DNA of 47,209 nt from Cryobacterium melibiosiphilum (lineage in GTDB: Bacteria > Actinomycetota > Actinomycetes > Actinomycetales > Microbacteriaceae): assembly GCF_003602235.1 (NCBI RefSeq), contig NZ_QZVS01000065.1:1-47209 (forward strand), in the 5' to 3' direction. Positions within the stretch are counted from its first letter, which is position 1. Each line of letters opens with the position of its first letter. Below are positions 15,259 through 23,573 of this stretch, one piece after another. A model generated the notes under the pieces. The model made no database searches. It saw nothing but the letters and a program-made list of their open reading frames with translations, and was not told the origin of the DNA. The translations under genes were made by a program, and so were the position numbers.

Positions 15259-15968
15259 ATGCTTATTGAAAAAGAGAATGCCCAGTTGGTTATGTTCAGT
15301 GGCGGACGAGACAGCACTCTGGTTGCTGCCCGCCTCATGCTCAGGGGATCCCCGTCCACCTCTTCAGTGGAAATAACGGATGCTCGCTCCACCGCGGACT
15401 GCTCACCCTTCGAGTTAAGGAGCTGCAGGCCCGCTTCGGTGACCTCGTCGTGACTCACGTAGTCAGTGACGTGAGCGGCGCCTTCCGGTCCATCGCAATA
15501 GCGAATATCGAGCACGATATCTTGACCCACCGCAAGAATCTCATCCTTCTCGGCGAGAAAATCGCCATCCACGCACACGCCGTCGACTACTGTCGTCGCA
15601 ACGGCCTCGCCATTATGAACGATGGCATCGCTCGCTATCAGCAGGACTTCCCCGAGCAGCGCATGGTCGCCCGAGAGTACTTCGAGGGGTTCCTCGCTGA
15701 ATATGGAATCGACTACCGCAGTCCTATCTACGAGTTCGCCACATCGGGCGACGACGTCAAATATCGCCTCCTTCAGCTCGGCCTCTCCACAAAGTCTTTG
15801 GAGGGTGTCTCTATCTTCGGCGACAGCTTCTCCACACCAACGGATGAGACCATCCTGGCCTACCTCCAGGAGAAGGAGGCCCTGAGTCACGACATCATCA
15901 ACTTTCTCAGCGGGCGTTCGTTGGCCATTGGTCACGAGACGCGCGATCGGGCTGAGATTACTGGATGA
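15259..15968 (+). pseudogene. PP-loop ATPase (QueC/asparagine-synthase-like), frameshifted
   Basis: The first frame begins with [21 protein letters not shown], a PP-loop motif SGGRDST (about residues 14-20) as in enzymes that adenylate a carboxyl or carbonyl with ATP. At about 15344-15347, in a GGGG run, the frame must shift: [20 protein letters not shown] continues in the frame that runs to 15968. With one extra G the product would be about 236 residues and uninterrupted. The rest includes [20 protein letters not shown] and [21 protein letters not shown] cannot tell real mutation from sequence error. It is the first gene of an operon; its last bases overlap the start of the next gene (ATGA). 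Confidence 0.75.
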
Positions 15969-17182
15969 GGAGAATCGATAAGGCGGCCGCTGTGATCCTC
16001 CGTGGCGGCTTACTCCTTGTGGTTCGAAAGCGTGGCTCGACGACTTTTATTTCCCCGGGAGGAAAACCGGAACCTGGGGAAAGAATGGACCAGGCCTTGG
16101 CACGTGAGCTCACAGAAGAGACCGGGCTGCATCTACGGTCTTGGCAACGGTTTGGGACCTACTCTGACCGCGCTGCCTTTGAGCCGTCTTCGACGGTGCG
16201 GATCGAGGTGTTTCTCGCTGAGGCGGACGGGACCGCAACCCCGGGTCAGGAAATCGAGGAGGTCGCCTGGATCGACGGCGGATTCCGAGAGGCAGGTATC
16301 GAGCTGGGCTCGATTTTCGATCATTTCGTGGTGCCCGCGCTCCTCGCCCAGGGGCTGCTGCGTCCGGGGTCGATGCCGAGTCTCGGTCGGCCTGCCGAGC
16401 GCACCATCATCGTCGACCTGGACGGCACCATCGCCTTCGACGGAGGCCACCCGGGACCCAAGGTGAGCGCGGCCCTGGACCATCTGGGCGAGCGAAGCGA
16501 TATCCATCTGGTGGTGGCTACGTCACGCGCTCCTCGCGGAGCCCGCAAAATCATGGGTGCGTTGGCCGATCGAGTGGATGAGTGGTGGTGCTGCAACGGT
16601 GCCTTCCGGACTGGCCACGGAAGGGAGACCGAGACCACAGCGCTGCCGTGTGAACCCTTGAGGGCGATGATCGCGTGCCTTCGCGCAGAGGCCGTTCCCT
16701 TCTACCTTGAGTATGGCGACCGGTTTGTCGTCAGCGGCGGCGGCTTCTCGTGGATGGCCTATCCCGATCGGGCCGAGTACAGCCCCGACGCTGACCCTGA
16801 CCTGGCGACTGTCATCAAGCTGGTTGTGGACTCGCAGGATTCTGCCTTGTGGATATGCCGACTCCGGGACTCGGCCGGCGACGACGTGGAGATATGTCTG
16901 CACGCCGGCGGGGTTATCGATATCACAGCCGCCGGCGTCACAAAAGCGAAGCCACTTGACCTCCGGATGAACGCTAACGGGTCAGTGGTTGTGGCGTTCG
17001 GCAACGATCTGAATGACCAAGAGTTGCTAGCCCGGGCCGACGTTGCGTTCGTGGTCGGCATCGGGTTACCCGGCCTGGAACGAGCCAGACATGTGCGCCG
17101 GGTATCAGCTGATGATGCCGCAGTGGCCACGGCTTTGTGGCACGTGGTGAGTATTCCAGCCTCCGATGAGCTCGAGGCCTGA
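15965..17182 (+). CDS. Nudix hydrolase-HAD phosphatase fusion
   Basis: The 405-residue two-domain protein carries a Nudix domain (1-135) with the complete box: G33, E39, then ARELTEETG at 46-54. A HAD domain (about 145-400) has DLDGT with D151 and D153 as nucleophile and acid-base, THR-type motif II VVATSR, a lysine in TKAKPLDL, and [10 protein letters not shown] as motif IV. This is the Cof-like subclass. The N-terminal domain should cleave a nucleoside diphosphate-linked compound and the C-terminal one remove a phosphate; joining them suggests sequential steps on one pathway intermediate. It overlaps both neighbours by 1-4 bases, so the three genes are translated together. Confidence 0.88.
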   Translation: MRRIDKAAAVILRGGLLLVVRKRGSTTFISPGGKPEPGERMDQALARELTEETGLHLRSWQRFGTYSDRAAFEPSSTVRIEVFLAEADGTATPGQEIEEVAWIDGGFREAGIELGSIFDHFVVPALLAQGLLRPGSMPSLGRPAERTIIVDLDGTIAFDGGHPGPKVSAALDHLGERSDIHLVVATSRAPRGARKIMGALADRVDEWWCCNGAFRTGHGRETETTALPCEPLRAMIACLRAEAVPFYLEYGDRFVVSGGGFSWMAYPDRAEYSPDADPDLATVIKLVVDSQDSALWICRLRDSAGDDVEICLHAGGVIDITAAGVTKAKPLDLRMNANGSVVVAFGNDLNDQELLARADVAFVVGIGLPGLERARHVRRVSADDAAVATALWHVVSIPASDELEA

Positions 17183-18069
17183 TGTGCGCACTGGACGCTG
17201 CGGCGTTACATCCAGATCTGCAGGTGTCTACCGGGCACGGACACTACTACGCTCAGGCAGCGGAGCTGCGGTCCACCATCACCTGCGCACTAGTCCGTGA
17301 CCTGGGCGCGGGAGACTTCCGGCCCTATCTGCTTCATAATTCCACCTCCGCCTTGATGGCGGTGTTGTTCGCCGCGACCAACGCAGGCCGCAGCATCAAT
17401 ACCGAGGGCCCCATCGAACAGCACTACTCGCCTTATAATTTTCTGCTGCCGCGAGCCGGGCCATTAGCCGACTGGGAGCTGCGAACCCACGTCTCGCCGG
17501 TCACCGCAGTGGTCGATGAACTTGGTGGACGAAGCATCCGTATCGTCGACGCTGCACAGTCACTCGGTACTGTGCTCACCCCCGCGCTCCTGACAGGCAG
17601 CGACGTCGCGATCGCGCCTTTGCACAAGCACCTTGGCCTGGTGGTCGGCCTGGGACTGGTGCTGGTCCGCCGCGATGTCCCCGACCTGGAACCGGTTCAT
17701 CGCGTCCTAAGGGTGGCCGAGTCAGGTGCCCAGTCTATCGAACTTCTTCGCCGCGCCGCTTCGGCGATCAAGAACCTTGACGGGAGGATAGCCAACCTGG
17801 CCCAAGTGAACGTCAGTCCGGAGCTGAGCGCGTGGTGTCTCGATCGCGGGCTTCGACCACTGGCGTCAGGGCCGGGTGCGCCGTATGTGTGCCTGACCAC
17901 CACCGACGGCATTCCTGTCGCGGATCGACTGGCGCCGACGGGTTGGCGTCATTTCCGGGAGTTCAACACAGCCCGCTTCTCCTTCGTACGAAGAGGCAGG
18001 CCGGGCGAAGCGGCAGTCGATCACGTCCTCGAGTTCCGGATGGCCGTCAATCGGGCTCTGGGGCGCTGA
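17182..18069 (+). CDS. Class V aminotransferase-like PLP enzyme
   Basis: The 295-residue protein has the fold type I pattern of class V aminotransferases and cysteine desulfurases. HNSTSALMAVLFAA (about 52-65) is the phosphate-contact region, IVDAAQSLG (121-129) has the Asp that binds the pyridine nitrogen, and IAPLHKHLGLVVGLG has K149 as the likely Schiff-base lysine. It is shorter than most family members (about 350-400), lacking part of the N-terminal region. DUF6024 is a possible name, recalled and not checked. It is the third gene of the operon; TGATG overlap with the Nudix-HAD gene shows translational coupling. Confidence 0.75.
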   Translation: MCALDAAALHPDLQVSTGHGHYYAQAAELRSTITCALVRDLGAGDFRPYLLHNSTSALMAVLFAATNAGRSINTEGPIEQHYSPYNFLLPRAGPLADWELRTHVSPVTAVVDELGGRSIRIVDAAQSLGTVLTPALLTGSDVAIAPLHKHLGLVVGLGLVLVRRDVPDLEPVHRVLRVAESGAQSIELLRRAASAIKNLDGRIANLAQVNVSPELSAWCLDRGLRPLASGPGAPYVCLTTTDGIPVADRLAPTGWRHFREFNTARFSFVRRGRPGEAAVDHVLEFRMAVNRALGR

Positions 18070-18107
18070 CAACGCATTTGCGTGATACGTGCAACGCCAA
18101 CTACGAC

Positions 18108-18227
18108 ATGATTCCCGCCTGGATCAATCCGACCCGCGTATCTTTTGCGGTCCTCACGGTCCTACTCCTCGGTGCATTTATCACTTCAACAGTCACGCAC
18201 CACAGACGTAAATTTCGAAGAACCTGA
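18108..18227 (+). CDS. Possible small membrane protein, 39 residues
   Basis: MIPAWINPTRVSFAVLTVLL begins a short frame with one hydrophobic helix (about residues 11-30) and a basic tail HHRRKFRRT. It starts 38 bp after the aminotransferase-like gene. No ribosome site is clear, and the frame may be chance. Confidence 0.3.
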   Translation: MIPAWINPTRVSFAVLTVLLLGAFITSTVTHHRRKFRRT

Positions 18228-18394
18228 GGAATGGGAAACCTCTGAAATTTCCCGCTGCAGTTTTCTCCGAGAATCGATCGCACCCTGACGGTCCAACACG
18301 TCTCATCGCCGCAGGACCGTGTAAAGCATCCGGCGCAGACGACTTCCCAGATGCCCGAAGTGGTGTTCACCAGCTCCCTTCCGACATCTCACTA

Positions 18395-18411
18395 AAGGTT
18401 CCGCTTGCGAG
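18395..18411 (+). repeat. Junction site J11
   Basis: AAAGGTTCCGCTTGCGAGC: centre GTTC and diverged right arm CCGCTTGCGaG; no left arm. Confidence 0.45.
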
Positions 18412-18576
18412 CTCCTCTGGACAAGAATTCTCATTTGGACAAACTCTGCACGCTCCTGCATTTCGATCGTTTGACAGCCGTTCTTCGTGCGCTCCTCGGC
18501 GGCACGGGCGCTCTCGTCAACGACGCGGTGCGGCGCAACACGGACGGAACGACCAGCATCCCGACTGAGCACCCTC

Positions 18577-18597
18577 GCGACCGGCTAACGCTCGACT
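18577..18597 (+). repeat. Junction site J12
   Basis: GCGACCGGCTAACGCTCGAC keeps CCGGCTAACG of the right arm but not the GTTC centre. It lies about 20 bp beyond the acetyltransferase stop. Confidence 0.45.
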
Positions 18598-18616
18598 CCC
18601 AGAGCGTCGCAACCCG

Positions 18617-19084
18617 TCAACGACCGGCGAAATCGGCGAACAAGACGCGCGGTGAGGCGGTGAACCCGGTGCGTTCGTAGAGGTGGATTGCCTCGGGGCT
18701 GGAGTGCACCGTGACGTGTTCGAGGCCCAGCTGTCGAGCTTTGTCCAGAACGGCCGTCATCATCGTGTCGCCGATGCCGACGTTTCGTTCCTCGGGGACG
18801 ACGTACACGCACTGCACGTCTCCGGAAGCACGATCGGTGGCGCGCGGGCTGGGCACGCGGGGTAGCACCGCCAGCCAGGCCATGCCGACGACCACTCCGC
18901 TGCGCATCGCCACGACCCGGTGATGTGTCTGCTCATGCGCGGACGCGAAAGCCACTACGGACGCCACGAAGTCCTCCCGGCTCACGACCGGAACTCCGCC
19001 CCGCTCCACCACCCACCGCCAGCGCAATCCCGCGATTGCCTCCGTCTCGAGTGCTTTGGCTTCACGCACCACGATCTTCGTCAT
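18617..19084 (-). CDS. GNAT family N-acetyltransferase
   Basis: The 155-residue enzyme has the acetyl-CoA binding motif A VYVVPEERNVGIGDTMMTAV (R100-x-x-G103-x-G105) after the beta-bulge strand DVQCVYVV. The C-terminal signature EAIHLYERTGFTASP is the conserved Tyr helix of GNATs. The N-terminus VREAKALETEAIAGLRW is the usual alpha1 region. It should transfer an acetyl group to an amine substrate that cannot be named. ATG 19084 starts at the family N-terminus. It is a single-gene module between J12 and J13. Confidence 0.9.
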   Translation of the reverse strand: MTKIVVREAKALETEAIAGLRWRWVVERGGVPVVSREDFVASVVAFASAHEQTHHRVVAMRSGVVVGMAWLAVLPRVPSPRATDRASGDVQCVYVVPEERNVGIGDTMMTAVLDKARQLGLEHVTVHSSPEAIHLYERTGFTASPRVLFADFAGR

Positions 19085-19186
19085 CTCGCCAGTCTGCCCG
19101 ATCGCACAACAGATGGTTCACGATGTGGTTCGCAGGGATCGCTTCCGCGCGGCAATTTAGATAGCGACGAAGGCATCCCTTCTTCT

Positions 19187-19205
19187 GCGTCCCGCAGGGG
19201 GTTCC
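19187..19205 (+). repeat. Junction site J13 (left arm)
   Basis: GCGTCCCGCAGGGGGTTCC has a good left arm and centre; the right side TCTCAAGG is degenerate. Confidence 0.6.
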
Positions 19206-19277
19206 TCTCAAGGTGCAGTCCACGCAAGGCATCGTCGACATTTCCAAGAATCGATAGTCAGCACCACAAGGCCGGCG

Positions 19278-19493
19278 CTACTCGGGCTGAGGTCGTCTGC
19301 CGACAAGGAACCAGATCACAGGACCTGCGATGGGAGCGAAAAGCACAATGAGCACCCAAATGGCCCGAGCGGTCGAACTCAACGAAGGTGCGCGCCGAAT
19401 TTGCACCAGGGCCACCACGAGAGCCACGAGCATCACCACTACAACGCCGCTCCACGCGATGTCGTAGAAAGCTGGAATAAGCGGATTGTTCAT
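19278..19493 (-). CDS. PLDc_N domain membrane protein
   Basis: The 71-residue protein has two membrane helices (about 14-32 and 44-63). The conserved end IVLFAPIAGPVIWFLVGRRP marks the phospholipase D nuclease N-terminal (PLDc_N) domain found as a free-standing small membrane protein in actinobacteria. Its role is unknown. ATG 19493 is used. Confidence 0.8.
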   Translation of the reverse strand: MNNPLIPAFYDIAWSGVVVVMLVALVVALVQIRRAPSLSSTARAIWVLIVLFAPIAGPVIWFLVGRRPQPE

Positions 19494-19775
19494 CGTCGTC
19501 CCCCGGTTCGACAGGCATCCTGTCTGCCAAGCTGATCAACAGGGAGGAGCACTGTCAAATTTCCACTCCGCGAGGCCGTGGAACCCCGACTTCTCAAGTT
19601 CGTCCGCACGAGGTTCGACTCCCGGGACGCGTTGCACCGGATGATTCGGCGGGCACGGGCCGTCGCGGAGCCGACAATACGCATTGGATCGCAGCAGCAC
19701 TTGGGACGAGGGGCTAGCGCCCGACCAACATCTTGTATTCGGCGTCGTCTGGTTCGTAGCCGATACCATGAAGGC

Positions 19776-19997
19776 ATGGCGAAAATCGATGATGATGGAC
19801 ACTCAGCCAAGGAACCTATCCGCTCAGCACCGCAAGATCCACCGTTTCAGGCCCTTCTTCCCAACCTAGAACGAATGTCACCATCGACATTCCGAAAGGG
19901 AACGGTTAGCCGCCGTCGTGTTAATCGGGCGCTGCTCGTGCTCCTTGCCGTCACCGGCCTCGCCGGAGCGATGATCGTCTCCTCCTTCATCCTCTGA
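19776..19997 (+). CDS. Small single-pass membrane protein
   Basis: The 73-residue protein has a charged N-terminal half (MAKIDDDGHSAKEPIRSAPQ) and a basic stretch SRRRVNRA. One C-terminal hydrophobic helix, LLVLLAVTGLAGAMIVSSFI, gives a tail-anchored layout. No family is recognised. The ATG at 19776 is preceded by GAAGG at short spacing. Confidence 0.5.
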   Translation: MAKIDDDGHSAKEPIRSAPQDPPFQALLPNLERMSPSTFRKGTVSRRRVNRALLVLLAVTGLAGAMIVSSFIL

Positions 19998-20034
19998 CTT
20001 CAGCCCAGAAAGCAGACGAGAGCGGACGGCACCA

Positions 20035-21048
20035 CTATTCGTTCCGTTGATACCCGACAGCCGCAGTGTCCCGTGAGACGTTCACCTGCGGGCAGTTGGT
20101 GCCGGTTTTTGCTTCAACCGGCGCTATTTTAGTGTTCACGTTTTGGGTCGGGCGGGGTGAGTCGCGACCCAGGCGTGTTCGTACGGCGATGCCGGCGCAG
20201 AGGATGACGGCGGTGCCGCCGATGATGGTCTGCCAGGTGAGTTGTTCGTGGAGGATTAGTGCGGCCCAGACGATGCTGAGGACGGGTTGGGTGAGTTGAA
20301 CCTGGCTGACCTGGGCCATTGGCCCGATGGCGAGTCCGCGATACCAGGCGAAGAATCCCAGGAACATGCTCACGACGCCAAGGTAAGCGAAGGCCGCCCA
20401 TTGGGTGGGCGTGCCGGTAGGTGGCTGGTCGACGATGGCAATTGTCGTCAGGGTGACCGTGACGGGCGCGGCCAGAATGAGGGCCCACGACACGGTTTGC
20501 CACGCCCCGATCTCGCGCGCGAGCAGGCCCCCTTCGGCGTAACCGATGGCCGCGGCCACGACGGCACCGAATAGGAGTAGGTCGGACCAGTTCAAGCGGA
20601 TGGCTCCGCCGCCCTGCAGGGACGCGAAGGCCACGGCCACCAGTGCTCCGACGGTGGCCATTATCCAGAACGGGAGCGGTGGTCGCTCTTTTCCCCGGAT
20701 GACGGCCATCACGGCCGTCGCCGCTGGGAGGAGAGCGATGACCACTGCGCCGTGGCTAGCAGACGCCGTGGTGAGGGCGAAGGATGTCAGGAGGGGGAAG
20801 CCCACGACGACCCCACCTGCAACGACAGCGAGGCGAAGCCACTGGTTGCCCCGCGGAAGGTGTTGCCGGGTGATAATCAGGGCGGCGGCGGCGAGTACCG
20901 CAGCGATGACTGCGCGCCCGGATCCGATGAACAACGGGGACATGCTCTCGACGGCCACGCGGGTGAACGGCACGGTGAAGGAGAACGCGGCGACGCCGAG
21001 CAGCCCCCACGTGAGGCCGGCCCGGGAGGGCGATAGCGGTGTGGGCAT
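20035..21048 (-). CDS. EamA family (DMT) transporter
   Basis: About 337 residues with ten predicted membrane helices in two EamA repeats. The first repeat begins AGLTWGLLGVAAFSFTVPFT; the second contains AQVSQVQLTQPVLSIVWAAL and the typical end IIGGTAVILCAGIAV. A polar C-terminal tail of about 50 residues follows (from RTRLGRDSP) and may come from read-through into flanking DNA. ATG 21048 is preferred; ATG 21078 is in frame but would overlap the divergent MocR start. It probably exports a metabolite and is likely controlled by the divergent regulator. A broken copy of its 3' end is at 12399-12758. Confidence 0.85.
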   Translation of the reverse strand: MPTPLSPSRAGLTWGLLGVAAFSFTVPFTRVAVESMSPLFIGSGRAVIAAVLAAAALIITRQHLPRGNQWLRLAVVAGGVVVGFPLLTSFALTTASASHGAVVIALLPAATAVMAVIRGKERPPLPFWIMATVGALVAVAFASLQGGGAIRLNWSDLLLFGAVVAAAIGYAEGGLLAREIGAWQTVSWALILAAPVTVTLTTIAIVDQPPTGTPTQWAAFAYLGVVSMFLGFFAWYRGLAIGPMAQVSQVQLTQPVLSIVWAALILHEQLTWQTIIGGTAVILCAGIAVRTRLGRDSPRPTQNVNTKIAPVEAKTGTNCPQVNVSRDTAAVGYQRNE

Positions 21049-21055
21049 CCGCTTG

Positions 21056-21065
21056 ATAGCGCTAT
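21056..21065. promoter_or_regulatory. Candidate MocR operator between eamA-type and mocR-type genes
   Basis: ATAGCGCTAT is a perfect 10-bp palindrome in the 28-bp gap between the divergent starts (21048 and 21077). CGATAGC also occurs at 21031 and 21083. TATTAT at 21063-21068 suits a -10 box for the rightward gene, which would then be leaderless. Confidence 0.5.
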
Positions 21066-21076
21066 TATGATCTGAC

Positions 21077-22486
21077 ATGGATAACGATAGCAGTTTTCGG
21101 ATTGTGGCCGCGCTGCGCGAGTGGATTGCTGGCCGGGCGCCGGGCGCCCGATTGCCCACCAGCCGGACGCTTGTCGCAAAGTACGGTGCGAGCCCGGTGA
21201 CGGTGCAGAAAGCACTGCGCACTCTCGTAGCTCAGGGCTTGATCGAGACCCGGCCCGGCGCCGGCACGTTCGTTCGCGCGGTGCGTACCGCTCGTCCGCT
21301 CGACTTCAGCTGGCAGACCGCAGCGCTGCGCTCCCCGAACAGTCACCTCGGCCGCCTGAGCCCGGCGCTGCGCGCTGCGCCGCAGGGGAGTATCGCTTTG
21401 CATTCCGGGTATCCCGACCGCGAGCTACTGCCCGAGCGGCTGGTGCGGTCGGCGCTGGCCCGCGCGGCCCGCAGCGACGCGGCTCTGACGCGTTCCCCGG
21501 TCGCGGGGCTTCCGGAACTGCAGTCCTGGCTCGCCCAGGAGCTCGGCGCCGCGACACCGGTCGGCGTCACTCCGCCCCTGCCTAGCGATGTCATCGTGCT
21601 GCCCGGAAGCCAGAGCGGCCTGGCCACGATCTTCCGTGCCCTGGTCACCGCCGGCGCACCGCTGCTGATGGAATCGCCCACCTATTGGGGCGCCATCCAG
21701 GCTGCCGCTCAAGCGGGGGTCGACGTGGTCCCGGTTCCGTCCGGACCTGAGGGGCCGGATCCCGACGAGCTCGCTCGGGCGTTCCAAGAAACGGGTGCAC
21801 GGGTTTTCTACGCACAGCCGACCTATGCGAACCCCACCGGCGCACAGTGGTCAGAGACCACCACGACACAGATCCTCGACGTCGTTCGGGCGCACGGCGC
21901 CTTTCTCGTCGAGGACGACTGGGCCCATGACTTTGGCATCGATACTGATCCGCATCCGGTCGCCGCGCGCGATGACGCCGGCCATGTCGTCTATGTGCGA
22001 TCCCTCACCAAGAGTGTGTCGCCGTCCCTGCGCGTGGCGGCAATTATTGCTCGCGGTCCCGCCAAGGAACGCATTCTCGGGGACCGCGGCGCCGAATCGA
22101 TGTATGTCAGCGGGCTCCTTCAAGCTGCAGTACTTGATGTCGTCACCCAGCCGGGGTGGCAGGTCCACCTCCGCAGCCTTCGCCCGCAGCTGCGGGCCCG
22201 GCGTGACCTGCTACTGACGAGTCTGCTCGAGTACGCACCCGACGCCCACATAGCCACGGTTCCGACTGGTGGTCTCAATTTGTGGGCTCGCTTGCCCGAT
22301 GGGACCAACCTCGAGCGGCTGGTCGCAGACTGCGAAGACGCCGGAGTCCTCATCGCTGCCGGCTCGAGTTGGTTCCCTGCCGAGGCCACCGGCCCCTACA
22401 TCAGACTCAACTACTCCGGGCCAAACCCGGGGGCATTCCCCGACGGAGCCCGCATCATCGGCCAGGCGTTGTCGTCCAATCACTGA
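21077..22486 (+). CDS. MocR-type regulator (GntR HTH plus aminotransferase domain)
   Basis: The 469-residue protein has a winged helix at residues 1-70: LPTSRTLVAKYGASPVTVQK is the recognition region and GAGTFVRAVR the wing. A fold type I aminotransferase-like domain fills about 100-465, with YAQPTYANPTGAQW (Asn that contacts PLP), EDDWAHDF and the lysine K312 in SLTKSVSPSLR. MocR regulators bind PLP or a PLP adduct and often control the divergent transporter or PLP-linked enzyme, here the EamA transporter. The length and motifs are normal. Confidence 0.92.
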   Translation: MDNDSSFRIVAALREWIAGRAPGARLPTSRTLVAKYGASPVTVQKALRTLVAQGLIETRPGAGTFVRAVRTARPLDFSWQTAALRSPNSHLGRLSPALRAAPQGSIALHSGYPDRELLPERLVRSALARAARSDAALTRSPVAGLPELQSWLAQELGAATPVGVTPPLPSDVIVLPGSQSGLATIFRALVTAGAPLLMESPTYWGAIQAAAQAGVDVVPVPSGPEGPDPDELARAFQETGARVFYAQPTYANPTGAQWSETTTTQILDVVRAHGAFLVEDDWAHDFGIDTDPHPVAARDDAGHVVYVRSLTKSVSPSLRVAAIIARGPAKERILGDRGAESMYVSGLLQAAVLDVVTQPGWQVHLRSLRPQLRARRDLLLTSLLEYAPDAHIATVPTGGLNLWARLPDGTNLERLVADCEDAGVLIAAGSSWFPAEATGPYIRLNYSGPNPGAFPDGARIIGQALSSNH

Positions 22487-22708
22487 CGGCGCCGCGGCCC
22501 ACGAACGGTGACTGTCACCTCGATCGCACCACGTATGAGTCGTGCCGCCGCGGGACTGCTGTCTCACCCGTCCCGTAGGGGGTTCAGACAGGGCAGCCCG
22601 ATTTCGCTGCGATTTTGTAGGACCCGTGCGAAATCTGCCCGCACTTGACGTACGGTAGCGTCGGGAATACGTCCACATCTGAGTGGGCGCGAATCAGATG
22701 GGTCAATT
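22487..22708. other. Intergenic region with J14
   Basis: Contains junction J14 and, on the plus strand, TTGACG at 22646-22651, which could be the -35 of the arginase-like gene. No gene is seen. Confidence 0.4.
22569..22585 (+). repeat. Junction site J14 (left arm)
   Basis: CGTCCCGTAGGGGGTTC has a good left arm and centre; the right side AGACAGGG is degenerate. Confidence 0.6.
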
Positions 22709-23521
22709 ATGAGCAGTAGTGTCCTCGTTTACACCGGACGCATCGGCGATCACAATGACCGAGGCATGAAGGGCGCTGCCATCGTAGGAGCTGCCCTCGG
22801 GCGGCGGCTAGGGATTGAGCCGACTGTCATCGGGCATCCCGAACCTGCTCTCAACGAAAATTGGGACGTCGAGTTGGCCGCGGCACTGCCGGGGCTCAAG
22901 TCCTTACAAGTGGCTCACAGCGCCGCGTTGAGTCTGGGCGGCAGTCCGGTCTTCGCCTGGCCGCGGTGCGCCGCAGCCATCGCTACTCTCCCCAACATTG
23001 CCGCACAGCACCCTGACGCCATCGTCGTGTGGTTTGATGCCCATGCCGATCTCAACACTCCGGAGAACACCACCACTGGCTACCTCGGAGGGCTGGCCCT
23101 GAGCGCGTCCCTCGGCTGGTGGGATTCTGGACTCGGAGCCGGCCTCGACCCCCGAAACGTCGTTCTCGGAGGAACTCGCGATCTGGATCCAGCAGAGCAG
23201 TCCCACGTCGACACTGGCACGATCGCCCTCGCGAGCGGACCCGATATGCTCACGCAACTCGATCAACTTATCTCAGACCGCCCGGTCTACTTCCATCTCG
23301 ACTGCGACGTGCTCGATCCTGGAATCATGCCAACCGACTACACAGTGCCTCACGGTCTCACGCTCGATGACCTGACCGCAGTCGCCACACGCCTCGCCCG
23401 AAACCCTGTCATTGGCATCGAAATCGGTGAATTCGAGGACCACGGAGATACGGAGCAGGCCCGCTCGCAGGCAGAGCGCCTTGTCTCCGCACTCGAACCA
23501 CTTCTAGACGCCAACCGATAG
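22709..23521 (+). CDS. Arginase/agmatinase family protein
   Basis: The 270-residue ureohydrolase-fold protein keeps two metal-binding motifs: WFDAHADLN (D110, H112, D114) and FHLDCDVLDP (D198, D200). A family-typical IGIEIGEFED lies near the C-terminus. The first motif, usually GGDHS, reads LGGSPVFAWPRCA, so the expected metal-ligand His is not where it should be. The protein may bind one metal, use another ligand, or act on an unusual substrate. ATG 22709 is used. It ends 12 bp before junction J15. Family membership is firm; the activity (arginase, agmatinase, formimidoglutamase) is open. Confidence 0.82.
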   Translation: MSSSVLVYTGRIGDHNDRGMKGAAIVGAALGRRLGIEPTVIGHPEPALNENWDVELAAALPGLKSLQVAHSAALSLGGSPVFAWPRCAAAIATLPNIAAQHPDAIVVWFDAHADLNTPENTTTGYLGGLALSASLGWWDSGLGAGLDPRNVVLGGTRDLDPAEQSHVDTGTIALASGPDMLTQLDQLISDRPVYFHLDCDVLDPGIMPTDYTVPHGLTLDDLTAVATRLARNPVIGIEIGEFEDHGDTEQARSQAERLVSALEPLLDANR

Positions 23522-23532
23522 GACCCACCAGA

Positions 23533-23548
23533 CGTCCCGTAAAGGGTT
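23533..23548 (+). repeat. Junction site J15, left part
   Basis: CGTCCCGTAAAGGGTT is a good left arm. The site continues after the IS30 element, with the right arm at 24853-24873. Confidence 0.6.
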
Positions 23549-23553
23549 GGCGG

Positions 23554-23573
23554 ATTCAACCGGTCGTTGCAAC
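23554..23573 (+). repeat. IS30 terminal inverted repeat, left
   Basis: Identical to the inverse of 24774-24793. The outer ATTCAACCGG is also present at 29309-29318 without an IS. Confidence 0.75.

Larger units (their letters stand above)
18228..18616. other. Intergenic region with junctions J11 and J12
   Basis: About 390 bp without a supported gene. Both flanking junction-like motifs are here, about 180 bp apart, so this could be a module that lost its gene. Confidence 0.4.

Noticed and set aside
15225..15935. Minus-strand frame across the PP-loop gene
   Set aside because: The plus-strand frames carry the SGGRDST motif and a good ribosome site; the antisense product has no known motif.
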